Below are positions 1-7,577 of a stretch of DNA of 64,000 bases, piece by piece (within the stretch, counting starts at the first letter, position 1; every line of letters begins with the position of its first letter). Both the position numbers and the translations under genes were made by a program. The stretch spans positions 280,168-344,167 of the forward strand of contig NZ_QJTK01000003.1 of NCBI RefSeq assembly GCF_003217355.1, given 5' to 3'. Source of the DNA: Rhodobacter viridis (GTDB lineage Bacteria > Pseudomonadota > Alphaproteobacteria > Rhodobacterales > Rhodobacteraceae). The notes below the pieces were generated by a model. That model was not told the origin of the DNA. It was given only the letters and a program-made list of their open reading frames with translations, and made no database searches.

Positions 1-110
1 GGGTGGCGATCAGGCACAGGGCTGGCGAAAGTCTCGAAAGGAAGGGCACGGATGGGTCCTTATGCTCGGGCTGCCGCAAAAGGTAGCGAGGCCCATCGTG
101 CAAAGCAATC

Positions 111-132
111 GGGGGAGGCATTCGCCTCCCCC
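111..132 (-). terminator. Hairpin terminator after ETF-QO gene
   Basis: A perfect 9-bp stem (GGGGGAGGC / GCCTCCCCC) with a 4-nt loop lies 27 nt beyond the stop codon of the minus-strand ETF-QO gene. There is no clear U-tract, so termination is inferred from stem strength and position. Bases 1-110 hold no gene that I can support. Confidence 0.6.
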
Positions 133-159
133 GCAACACGCCGATGTGACGCGCAAGAC

Positions 160-1821
160 TCACATATTGGGGTAGTTCGGGCCGTCGCCGCCCTGCGGCG
201 TGGTCCAGGTGATGTTCTGCGACGGGTCCTTGATATCGCAGGTCTTGCAGTGCACGCAGTTCTGGAAGTTGATCTGGAAGCGGGCCTGATCGCCTTCGCC
301 CAGCACTTCATAGACGCCCGCCGGGCAGTAGCGCTGCGCCGGTTCCGCATAGTCGCGCAGGTTCACCGCGATCGGCACCGACGGGTCCTTCAGCCGCAGG
401 TGGCAGGGCTGGCTTTCCTCGTGGTTGGTGAAGGCGAAGCTGACGTTGGTCAGCCGGTCGAAGCTGATCTTGCCATCCGGCTTCGGATAGTCGATCGGCG
501 CGAAATCCTTCGCCTTGCCGGTATGGGCGGCATCGGTCTTCTTGTGCTTGAGCGTGCCGAAGAACGAGAAGCCGAAAAGCGAGTTCGTCCACATGTCGAG
601 CCCGCCGAGGAACATCGACGCCCAGATCCCCCACCACGACCACATCGGCTTGACGTTGCGCACCGGGATCAGGTCTTTCGCGATCGGACCCGAACGCACA
701 TCGGCTTCGTAATCCACGAGTTCGTCGCCCTCGCGCCCGGCCTTGATCGCCTTCGCGGCGGCTTCGGCGGCGGCAATGCCCGAGAGCATCGCATTGTGGT
801 TGCCCTTGATCCGCGGCACGTTCACGAAGCCAGCCGAGCAGCCCAAGAGCGCGGCCCCCGGCACCGTCAGTTTCGGGATCGACTGCCAACCGCCTTCCGA
901 GATCGCCCGCGCCCCATAGGCCACGCGCTTGCCGCCTTCCAGCAGCTGCGCGACCATCGGGTGGTGCTTGAAGCGCTGGAATTCCATGTAGGGCGACAGA
1001 TAGGGGTTCTGGTAGTTCAGGTGAACCACGACCCCGATGTAGATCTGATTGTTCTCGATATGGTAGATGAACGACCCGCCGCCCGCATTGTGGTCGAGCG
1101 GCCAGCCCATCGTGTGGCTGACGGTGCCCTCGCGGTGCTTCTTCGGGTCGATCTCCCAGATTTCCTTCATGCCCAGACCGAATTTCTGCGGGCATTTGCC
1201 GTCCGAAAGGTTGTAGCGCTCGATCAGCTGCTTCGAAAGCGATCCGCGCACGCCTTCAGCGAGGAAGACATATTTGCCGCGCAGTTCCATGCCCGGCTCG
1301 TAGTTCGGACCGGGCGTGCCATCCGCGGCCAGACCCATCTCGCCCGCGACGACCCCGGCGACGCGGTCCTTGCCGTTCGCGTCCTTGTCCCAGACGAGTT
1401 CCGAGCAGGACATGCCCGGGAAAATCTCGACGCCCATCCCCTCGGCCTGTTCGGCCAGCCAGCGGCAGACATTCGCCATCGAGACGATGTAATTGCCGTG
1501 ATTCGACATCAGCCCCGGCATCGGCCAGTTCGGGATCCGGGTCTGACCGGCCGCCGACAGCAGGAAGAAGTTGTCTTCCTTGACCGGCGTCTTGATCGGC
1601 GCGCCCTTTTCCTTCCAGTCCGGAATGAGCTTGTTCAGCCCGCGCGGGTCCAGAACGGCGCCCGAAAGGATATGCGCGCCCACTTCCGAGCCCTTTTCGA
1701 GCACGACCACGTTCAGATCGGGGTCGATCTGCTTGAGCCGGATCGCCGCAGAAAGACCCGACGGACCGGCCCCCACGATCACCACATCGTATTCCATCGA
1801 CTCGCGTTCGATTTCGGCCAT
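160..1821 (-). CDS. Electron transfer flavoprotein-ubiquinone oxidoreductase
   Basis: This 553-aa protein is full length for ETF-QO (usually 545-560 aa in bacteria). The enzyme passes electrons from reduced ETF, loaded by acyl-CoA and dimethylglycine/sarcosine-type dehydrogenases, into the membrane ubiquinone pool. Visible parts are the N-terminal FAD-binding glycine motif VVIVGAGPSGLSAA (about residues 13-26), the central ubiquinone/FAD region, and a C-terminal ferredoxin-like 4Fe-4S site with an upstream CPAGVYE and the cluster CVHCKTCDIKDP. The start at 1821 has a GAAGGAG ribosome site about 9 nt upstream; an internal Met at 1797 is possible but less well placed. The gene is divergent from greA. 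The fad operon and the DMGDH-like gene in this window could be electron donors via ETF (inference). Confidence 0.95.
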   Translation of the reverse strand: MAEIERESMEYDVVIVGAGPSGLSAAIRLKQIDPDLNVVVLEKGSEVGAHILSGAVLDPRGLNKLIPDWKEKGAPIKTPVKEDNFFLLSAAGQTRIPNWPMPGLMSNHGNYIVSMANVCRWLAEQAEGMGVEIFPGMSCSELVWDKDANGKDRVAGVVAGEMGLAADGTPGPNYEPGMELRGKYVFLAEGVRGSLSKQLIERYNLSDGKCPQKFGLGMKEIWEIDPKKHREGTVSHTMGWPLDHNAGGGSFIYHIENNQIYIGVVVHLNYQNPYLSPYMEFQRFKHHPMVAQLLEGGKRVAYGARAISEGGWQSIPKLTVPGAALLGCSAGFVNVPRIKGNHNAMLSGIAAAEAAAKAIKAGREGDELVDYEADVRSGPIAKDLIPVRNVKPMWSWWGIWASMFLGGLDMWTNSLFGFSFFGTLKHKKTDAAHTGKAKDFAPIDYPKPDGKISFDRLTNVSFAFTNHEESQPCHLRLKDPSVPIAVNLRDYAEPAQRYCPAGVYEVLGEGDQARFQINFQNCVHCKTCDIKDPSQNITWTTPQGGDGPNYPNM

Positions 1822-2075
1822 ATCGGGGGGCTCCTTCGTTCAGGCAGCAGCAGCGCGTTCCGGCGACGTGGTAACGCGAATGAGAACATGAAGCAATTGT
1901 TACGCAGCGCCGCGACGCAACAATCTTTCGCATCTGCAGAAAAGACACGCCCGCCCGGATGCGGCACCCGGTCGGCGGAAAACGCCCTGCCACCCTTGAC
2001 ACCGGACCCGCTTGGCGGATTTACCTCACAGGGCTAAGAAGAAGAATTGTCAGCCAGCACAGGTCAAGCACCTCC

Positions 2076-2546
2076 ATGGAAAAGATACCGATGACGCGCG
2101 CCGGTTACGACGTGCTCGACGAGGAACTGAAAACGCTGAAGTCCGTGGAACGGCCGACCGTCATCAAGGCGATCGCCGAAGCCCGCGAGCATGGCGACCT
2201 TTCCGAAAACGCCGAGTATCACGCCGCCCGTGAAAAGCAGAGCTTCGTCGAGGGTCGGATCAAGGAACTCGAATCGATTCTGAGCCGGGCCGAGGTGATC
2301 GACACGGTGAAGCTGTCGGGCTCGATCAAGTTCGGGGCCACGGTGACGCTTGTCGACGAGGATACCGACGAAGAACGCACCTATCAGATCGTCGGCGAAC
2401 ACGAGGCCGATCTGGAACGCGGTCTTCTGAACATCAAGTCCCCCCTTGCGCGCGCGCTGATCGGCAAGGACGAAGGCGACAGCGTCGAAGTTCGCACTCC
2501 GGGCGGGCAGCGCAGTTACGAGATCCTGTCGGTCCGCTTCCTGTAA
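2076..2546 (+). CDS. greA: Transcription elongation factor GreA
   Basis: GreA rescues backtracked RNA polymerase by inserting its coiled coil into the secondary channel and stimulating transcript cleavage. The 156-aa protein begins [14 protein letters not shown] and is the usual length (about 158 aa). The N-terminal coiled coil carries the acidic tip [16 protein letters not shown], with the Asp and Glu that coordinate the catalytic magnesium, followed by the C-terminal FKBP-like domain. The ATG at 2076 is chosen because family homology starts there. In-frame codons back to 1959 add a non-homologous N-terminus. Confidence 0.95.
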   Translation: MEKIPMTRAGYDVLDEELKTLKSVERPTVIKAIAEAREHGDLSENAEYHAAREKQSFVEGRIKELESILSRAEVIDTVKLSGSIKFGATVTLVDEDTDEERTYQIVGEHEADLERGLLNIKSPLARALIGKDEGDSVEVRTPGGQRSYEILSVRFL

Positions 2547-2571
2547 GCGGACCCCGGTCAAGGATGGCGAG

Positions 2572-3612
2572 ATGGGCGAGCCCCAGTCCGAGCGCAAGAC
2601 CCCTGAAAGCGGTGCGGTGGCATGGTCGCCTGCGCCGCTGCCGTCTGCTGTGCCGTCGAACCGCACCGAATGGGTCGCGGGGGGGCTGACGGCGCTCTGG
2701 CTGGCGCTTGTGGGTGCGTTCTGGCTCTTCATGCCCTCGGGCGATGCGACCGGGCTGAATGCCGCCTCGCTGGTGATGACGGTGGTGGGCGTCGTGCTGC
2801 CGGTGGTGATGATCTGGGTCGCCGCCGTCACCGCCCGCACCGCGCAGGAGATGCGCGCCGAGGCGCAGGCGCTGAAGGTCGCACTCGAGGCGATGCGCTC
2901 GGCCTGGCTCAACCAGACCCAGATCCGCGGCGGTCAGGCGCTGGAAAAGAAGCTCGACGAGGTGGCGATCGCCGCGCGGCAAGCGGAATCGGCGCTGGCG
3001 ACCTTTTCGACCCGGCGCGACAGTGCCGCCGCCCACCCCCCGGCCGATCGCAAGGCGGCACTGCCCACGCCGAAGCCCGCGGTTCCGGTTGACGACCAGC
3101 CGACGCTTGCGCTCGGCACACCGGCCGAAGACCTCAAGCCGCCGGTTTCGGTCGCGGATTTCATCCGCGCGATGCAGTTCCCCGACAATGCCGAGGACAA
3201 GGAGGGCTTCCGCGCCCTGCGCCTTGCGCTCGAAGACCGGACGATGGCGAAATTGCTGCGCGCCGCGCAGGACGTGCTGAACCTGCTGGCGCAGGACGGC
3301 ATCTACATGGACGATCTGAAACCCGACCGCGCCCGGCCCGAGCTGTGGCGCCGCTTCGCCAAGGGCGAGCGCGGCCGCGAGATCGCGGCGCTGGGTGGCG
3401 TGCGGGATCGCTCGTCCTTGGCGCTGACCTCGGGGCGGATGCGCACGGACACGATCTTCCGCGACGCGGCGCATCATTTCCTGCGCCAGTTCGACCGCAC
3501 CTTCGTGGAATTCGAGCAGAACGCCAGCGATCAGGAAGTGGCGGAACTGGCCGAAACCCGCACCGCCCGCGCCTTCATGCTGTTGGGGCGCGTCACTGGC
3601 ACCTTTGATTGA
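2572..3612 (+). CDS. Hypothetical two-TM membrane protein with coiled coil
   Basis: I do not recognise a named family for this 346-aa protein. It has a proline-rich cytoplasmic N-terminus (residues 1-30), two hydrophobic segments at roughly 34-55 and 65-88, then a heptad-rich helix (about 90-150), a Pro/Ala linker and a helical C-terminal domain (about 190-346) ending in LLGRVTGTFD. It starts 25 nt after greA on the same strand and may be co-transcribed with it. The layout suggests a membrane-anchored coiled-coil scaffold, but no catalytic motif is visible. It ends at a strong hairpin shared with the convergent lyase gene. Confidence 0.8.
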   Translation: MGEPQSERKTPESGAVAWSPAPLPSAVPSNRTEWVAGGLTALWLALVGAFWLFMPSGDATGLNAASLVMTVVGVVLPVVMIWVAAVTARTAQEMRAEAQALKVALEAMRSAWLNQTQIRGGQALEKKLDEVAIAARQAESALATFSTRRDSAAAHPPADRKAALPTPKPAVPVDDQPTLALGTPAEDLKPPVSVADFIRAMQFPDNAEDKEGFRALRLALEDRTMAKLLRAAQDVLNLLAQDGIYMDDLKPDRARPELWRRFAKGERGREIAALGGVRDRSSLALTSGRMRTDTIFRDAAHHFLRQFDRTFVEFEQNASDQEVAELAETRTARAFMLLGRVTGTFD

Positions 3613-3615
3613 GGA

Positions 3616-3635
3616 TCGGGGCCCGAAGGCCCCGA
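3616..3635. terminator. Bidirectional hairpin terminator
   Basis: TCGGGGCC / GGCCCCGA forms an 8-bp stem with a CGAA tetraloop in the 33-nt gap between two convergent stop codons (3612 and 3646). It is placed to serve both genes. Confidence 0.7.
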
Positions 3636-3645
3636 CCTTTCGACC

Positions 3646-5091
3646 TTACAGGCTGTCGCCGAAATCGGCGCGGAATTTCGCCGCCAGTTTCTGCTGCCAG
3701 TCGCCCACCGGATCAAGCCGCCCGTAGAAGAAGCGCAGGATCTCCGGTTCCTCGACAAAGACCAGCCCGCCAACCAGATCGCGGTTCTGATAGAGCCAGT
3801 CGATCCGGTCGATCGCGTATTTGACCTGAGACAGCGTGAACACCCGCCGCGGCATTGCGAGGCGCAGCAGTTCCATGTTCGAATAGACTTCCGTGCCGTC
3901 CGGGTTGCGCTGCTCGGAGAGCGAGCCCCGCTCCATGCCCCGAATGCCCGAGGCGATGAACAGCGCGGACGCCAGCGCCCCCGCCGGATATTGCGATTGC
4001 GGAATATGCGGCAGGAAGCGCATCACATCGATATGGCAGCCGAGGCCCCCGGGCGGCGTGATGACGGGCACACCGCGTTTGACCAGTTCGGTCACCATGT
4101 AGTCGATGAAGAGCGGGCCTTGCGAAATCATGTCCACGTCCATGGTTTCTTCAAGGCCGACGGTCAGCGCCTCGATTTCCCGCACCGACATGCCGCCATA
4201 GGTCAGGAAGCCCTCGTAGAGCGGCACCAGCACCCGCATCTTGCGGTAAAGTTCCTCGGAGCGGATGCAGATCGCCCCGCCGCGGGCACAGCCCAGCTTG
4301 CGCGCCGAGAAATAGATCACGTCGCACAGATCGGCGATCTGCCGGGTGATCTCGGCGATGCTCAGATCCTTGCAGCTTTCCTCGCGGGTCTTGTTGAACC
4401 ACAGGTTGTCGGCCAGGAGCGAGGCATCGAGCACGAAGATCATCCCGTGCTTGTCGCAGGCGGCACGGATCTCGCGCAGGTTGGCGATCGAGATCGGCTG
4501 CCCGCCGATCAGGTTCGTCCCCGCCTCCATCCGCACGAAGGCGATCTTCTCGGCGCCATGCGTGGCGACAAGGCCTTCGAGCTTGGAAATATCCATGTCG
4601 CCCTTGAACGGATGGGTCGAGGTGACCTCAAGGCCGCGATCGTAGGGGATTTCCTCGACCGAACCGCCGTTCAGCACGATATGCGCCTTGGTGGTGGTGA
4701 AGTGGTAGTTCATCGGCACGATCGTGCCCGGCTTCACCAGCACCTGGCTCAGGATGTTTTCGCAGGCGCGGCCCTGGTGGGTCGGCAGGATGAAGTTCAT
4801 CCCGAAGAGTTCGACCAGTTTCGCCGCGAATTTCTCGTAGGTGGCGGAACCGGCATAGCTGTCGTCGGCCACCATCATCGCCGCCATCTGCCGGTCGGAC
4901 ATCGCGTTCACGCCGCTGTCGGTCAGCATGTCCATGAACACGTCGCGGTTTTGCAGCAGGAAGGTGTTGTTGCCCGCCGCGGCGATCGCCGTCAGCCGGT
5001 CCTCGATCGGCGCGAGGGTGAGCTTCTGCACCACCCGCACCTTGTGCATTTCAAGCGGTACGGTATCGCCGCTGTAGAATTTCACGACCAT
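3646..5091 (-). CDS. Beta-eliminating lyase, tryptophanase / tyrosine phenol-lyase family
   Basis: This PLP enzyme (481 aa; family 455-475 aa) should cleave an aromatic amino acid to the ring compound, pyruvate and ammonia. Family features are the tract GGQPISIANLREI (about 196-208), Asp222 for the pyridine nitrogen, the Schiff-base lysine in FSARKLG (Lys265), and the C-terminal LRLAMPRRVFT carrying the carboxylate-binding Arg. Compared from memory with Citrobacter tyrosine phenol-lyase, FTTT (131-134) and MERG (Arg388) match its phenol-binding Thr124 and Arg381 rather than the Asp/Val of E. coli tryptophanase. The Arg at TPL position 217 is Leu225 here (DASLLADN). Substrate is therefore uncertain; such genes are often labelled tnaA. 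GGGAGGACAAC precedes the ATG. Confidence 0.85.
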   Translation of the reverse strand: MVVKFYSGDTVPLEMHKVRVVQKLTLAPIEDRLTAIAAAGNNTFLLQNRDVFMDMLTDSGVNAMSDRQMAAMMVADDSYAGSATYEKFAAKLVELFGMNFILPTHQGRACENILSQVLVKPGTIVPMNYHFTTTKAHIVLNGGSVEEIPYDRGLEVTSTHPFKGDMDISKLEGLVATHGAEKIAFVRMEAGTNLIGGQPISIANLREIRAACDKHGMIFVLDASLLADNLWFNKTREESCKDLSIAEITRQIADLCDVIYFSARKLGCARGGAICIRSEELYRKMRVLVPLYEGFLTYGGMSVREIEALTVGLEETMDVDMISQGPLFIDYMVTELVKRGVPVITPPGGLGCHIDVMRFLPHIPQSQYPAGALASALFIASGIRGMERGSLSEQRNPDGTEVYSNMELLRLAMPRRVFTLSQVKYAIDRIDWLYQNRDLVGGLVFVEEPEILRFFYGRLDPVGDWQQKLAAKFRADFGDSL

Positions 5092-5256
5092 GTTGTCCTC
5101 CCGGGCCGGTGGCCCTGTTTCCCGCCGCGATTGAGCGCCAGAGCACGGCCGCGATCAATCCGGTGCGGCTGCGGCACAAGATCACGGCAAGGATCCGTGC
5201 CCTCTGGCCTTCGCGGGTCCGCCCGCTTAGCTTGGCGGGGCAACAAGGACTTGCCC

Positions 5257-5469
5257 ATGCCCAAACGCCTGCGCCTGACGCGCCGCTTTCCGGTCTCGCT
5301 GACGAATGATGCCTATCGCGCCCTGCACCGCTTCGCCGAAGAGGCCGGGCTGAGCCCGGACGAGGCGCTGTGCTTCCTCTTCGAGCATTTCAACTCGGTC
5401 ACGCATCATGAAAATCTGACGGTGCGGCTGCGGCTCTTCAAGGCGGAACTCGAAGATCGCAAGGCCTGA
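5257..5469 (+). CDS. Small helical protein, possibly ribbon-helix-helix-like
   Basis: This 70-aa basic protein (start MPKRLRLTRRFPVSL) has an AAGGAC ribosome site 7 nt before the ATG. It has a short basic strand-like N-terminus followed by two predicted helices (about 17-30 and 33-48). That arrangement, with residues RRFPVSLTNDAYRAL then LSPDEALCFLFEH, is reminiscent of small ribbon-helix-helix DNA-binding proteins, but I cannot assign a family. It is divergent from the lyase gene with a 165-bp shared upstream region, so a regulatory role there is possible (inference only). Confidence 0.65.
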   Translation: MPKRLRLTRRFPVSLTNDAYRALHRFAEEAGLSPDEALCFLFEHFNSVTHHENLTVRLRLFKAELEDRKA

Positions 5470-5868
5470 GGGCGCGCTTGGGGCCTGCGGCGGCAAGGGC
5501 GTATTTGGGCCAAGAAGAAATGGCAATCGCAAGACGGGTGGGGCGGATGCGCCCCGGCTGACGGAGGTCACTCAAGCCTCTGAGGAAGGTCATCCCACGC
5601 GCCGGGGCGACTTCTCCTTGGGCGGTCATCGGCTCGCCAGCCTGTACCGCAGGGTGAGCCTGACAGAGTTTGGTTACCTAAAGATTTCGCTCTTTCTTCT
5701 TGGTCCAAATACGCCCCTTTGCGACCTCTCCGCTGCGGGCCTTCGTGACGTTGCGCCACTTCGTCGCCAAGCTAGTTACGCGCACGTCAATTCGTTGCAA
5801 TATGTCTGCCGACGCGGGGCTTCCCGCGAGGGGAGCAGGCCCGGTTTCGTCCGGGCAGAGGAGGAACG
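5470..5868. other. 399-bp intergenic region with split inverted repeat and hairpins
   Basis: No convincing protein gene is visible. The region contains the two arms of the dispersed GCGTATTTGGGCCAAGAAGAA repeat (5497-5520 and 5693-5716), here separated by about 170 nt rather than the usual 10-15 nt. Between them lies GC-rich, hairpin-forming sequence (see the candidate structured element at 5530-5680). The segment 5717-5868 leads into the thiolase gene, with the ribosome site GAGGAGG at 5859-5865. Confidence 0.6.
5530..5680. ncRNA. Candidate structured RNA or folded element (unassigned)
   Basis: The sequence holds a GGGGCG/CGCCCC hairpin near 5540-5556. It also holds a long bulged hairpin at 5625-5664 in which GTCA, GGCTCGC and CCTG pair with CAGG, GTGAGCC and TGAC around a TACCG loop, about 15 pairs with one G-U. 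I compared it mentally with SRP RNA, RNase P, tmRNA, 6S, cobalamin, glycine and SAM-II motifs and saw no match. Strand and transcription are unknown. It may be a degenerate gene or a mobile-repeat insert instead. Confidence 0.25.
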
Positions 5869-7080
5869 ATGACCGAAGCCTATATCTATGACGCCTGCCG
5901 CACGCCGCGGGGCAAGGGGCGCGCTGATGGCAGCCTGCATGAAGTGACCTCGGTCGCGCTCTCGGCGCGGCTTCTCGATGCGGTGGCAGAACGCAACGGC
6001 CTGACCGGGCATGCGGTCGAGGATGTGATCTGGGGCAATGTCACGCAGGTGGGCGAGCAGGGCGGCTGCCTTGCGCGCTCGGCGGTGCTGCTCTCGGGGC
6101 TCGATGAATCGATCCCCGGCCTCTCGATCAACCGTTTTTGCGCCAGCGGAATGGAGGCAGTGAACCTTGCCGCCAACCAGGTCAAGGCAGGCGCGGGCGC
6201 GGCCTATATCGCGGGCGGCGTCGAGATGATGAGCCGCGTCGCGATGGGCTCGGACGGGGCGGCGATCGCCGTTGACCCCTCCCTCGCGATGAAGACCTAT
6301 TTCGTGCCGCAGGGGATTTCGGCCGATGTGATCGCCACCGAATATGGCTTCACCCGCGAGATGGCCGATGCCCTGGCGGTCGAGAGCCAGCGCCGCGCCG
6401 CCGAGGCCTGGGCCGAGAACCGTTTCGCGAAATCCATCGTTCCGGTGCGCGATCAGAACGGTCTGATCATCCTTGAGCGTGACGAATATCTGCGCCCGGG
6501 AACCACGATGGAAGACCTGGCCAAGCTCAAGCCCGCCTTCAAGGACATGGGCGAGGTGATGCCCGGCTTTGACAAGGTGGCGATGCTGAAATACCCGCAT
6601 CTGGAGCGGATCGAGCATATCCATCATGCGGGCAACTCCAGCGGCATCGTCGATGGCGCGGCGGCCGTGCTGATCGGCTCGAAGGAATTTGGTGAGGCGC
6701 ATGGGCTGAAACCCCGCGCCCGCATTCGCGCGACGGCGAAGATCGGCACCGATCCGACGATCATGCTGACCGGCCCGGTGCCCGTCACCGAGAAGATCCT
6801 GCGCGACAGCGGCATGAGCATCTCTGACATCGACCTTTTCGAGGTGAACGAGGCTTTTGCCGCCGTCGTTCTGCGCTTCATGCAGGCCTTCGACGTGGGG
6901 CAGGACAAGGTCAACGTGAACGGCGGCGCGATGGCATTGGGCCATCCGCTTGGCGCGACCGGGGCCATCATCATCGGCACGCTGCTCGATGAGCTCGAAC
7001 GTCGCGACCTGTCCACGGGCCTCGCGACGCTCTGCATCGCGTCGGGCATGGGCGCGGCCACGATCATCGAGAGGGTCTGA
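5869..7080 (+). CDS. fadA: Acetyl-CoA C-acyltransferase (beta-oxidation thiolase)
   Basis: The thiolase (403 aa, typical 390-400) cleaves 3-ketoacyl-CoA to acetyl-CoA and a shortened acyl-CoA in the cytosol. The N-terminal acylated cysteine lies in SINRFCASGMEAVN (about residue 90). The His loop is NVNGGAMALGHPLGATGA and the second catalytic Cys is in LCIASGMGAA at the C-terminus. The start follows TEAYIYDACRTPRGK with a good GAGGAGG site. The stop overlaps the start of the downstream cupin gene (ATGA), so the three genes 5869-9760 form a coupled operon. Confidence 0.95.
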   Translation: MTEAYIYDACRTPRGKGRADGSLHEVTSVALSARLLDAVAERNGLTGHAVEDVIWGNVTQVGEQGGCLARSAVLLSGLDESIPGLSINRFCASGMEAVNLAANQVKAGAGAAYIAGGVEMMSRVAMGSDGAAIAVDPSLAMKTYFVPQGISADVIATEYGFTREMADALAVESQRRAAEAWAENRFAKSIVPVRDQNGLIILERDEYLRPGTTMEDLAKLKPAFKDMGEVMPGFDKVAMLKYPHLERIEHIHHAGNSSGIVDGAAAVLIGSKEFGEAHGLKPRARIRATAKIGTDPTIMLTGPVPVTEKILRDSGMSISDIDLFEVNEAFAAVVLRFMQAFDVGQDKVNVNGGAMALGHPLGATGAIIIGTLLDELERRDLSTGLATLCIASGMGAATIIERV

Positions 7081-7577
7081 TGCCGAAGCTCGACCCGTCC
7101 AAGGCGCCGGTGAAGACCGGCTCGATCTACCCGGCGCCCTACGCCGCGCAGATGGCGGGGCGGTCCTCGATCCGGTTCGGGGATCTGGCCGGGCTGACGC
7201 AGTTCGGCGTCAATATCGTGACGCTGGAACCCGGCGCTGCGGCCTCGCTGCGGCACTGGCACCTGTGCGAAGACGAATTCGCGCTGGTGCTGGAAGGCCG
7301 TCTGACGCTGATCGAGGACGACGGCGAGACCGAGATGGGCCCGGGCGATTGCGCGGCGTGGAAGGCGGGCGTGCCGAACGGGCATCGCTTCGTCAACCGC
7401 TCGGACGCACCGGGGAAATTCCTGATCGTCGGGACCAAGGCCGCCGAGGAGGTGGCGACCTATTCCGACGTCGACATGCAGATTCACATTGCGGGCGGCA
7501 AGGCCCGCTTCACCTACCATGACGGCAGCGACTGGGCGGGCCCCCGCGACCTTGCGCCGAAGGGAGAGAGCAAATGA
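7080..7577 (+). CDS. Cupin-domain protein inside the fad operon
   Basis: This 165-aa protein is a single-domain cupin. The first metal-binding motif is visible as LRHWHLCEDEFALVLEG (about 58-74) and the second as NGHRFVNRS (about 100-108). Metal ligands are therefore His, His, Glu and His, the normal set. The start ATG overlaps the thiolase stop and its own stop overlaps the next start, giving ATGA couplings on both sides. The function is not predictable from sequence. Its position suggests binding or modifying an acyl-CoA-related or small aromatic/organic-acid substrate of the same pathway (inference). Confidence 0.85.
   Translation: MPKLDPSKAPVKTGSIYPAPYAAQMAGRSSIRFGDLAGLTQFGVNIVTLEPGAAASLRHWHLCEDEFALVLEGRLTLIEDDGETEMGPGDCAAWKAGVPNGHRFVNRSDAPGKFLIVGTKAAEEVATYSDVDMQIHIAGGKARFTYHDGSDWAGPRDLAPKGESK

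Noticed and set aside
5438..5629. Minus-strand frame through the repeat arm (FLLGPNTP-type translation)
   Set aside because: The same peptide arises wherever the dispersed repeat is read in this frame, so it reflects the repeat and not a gene.
5530..5680. Riboswitch upstream of the fad operon
   Set aside because: The segment folds but lacks the conserved cores of cobalamin, SAM-II, glycine or other riboswitches I can recall, so it is reported only as an unassigned structure.
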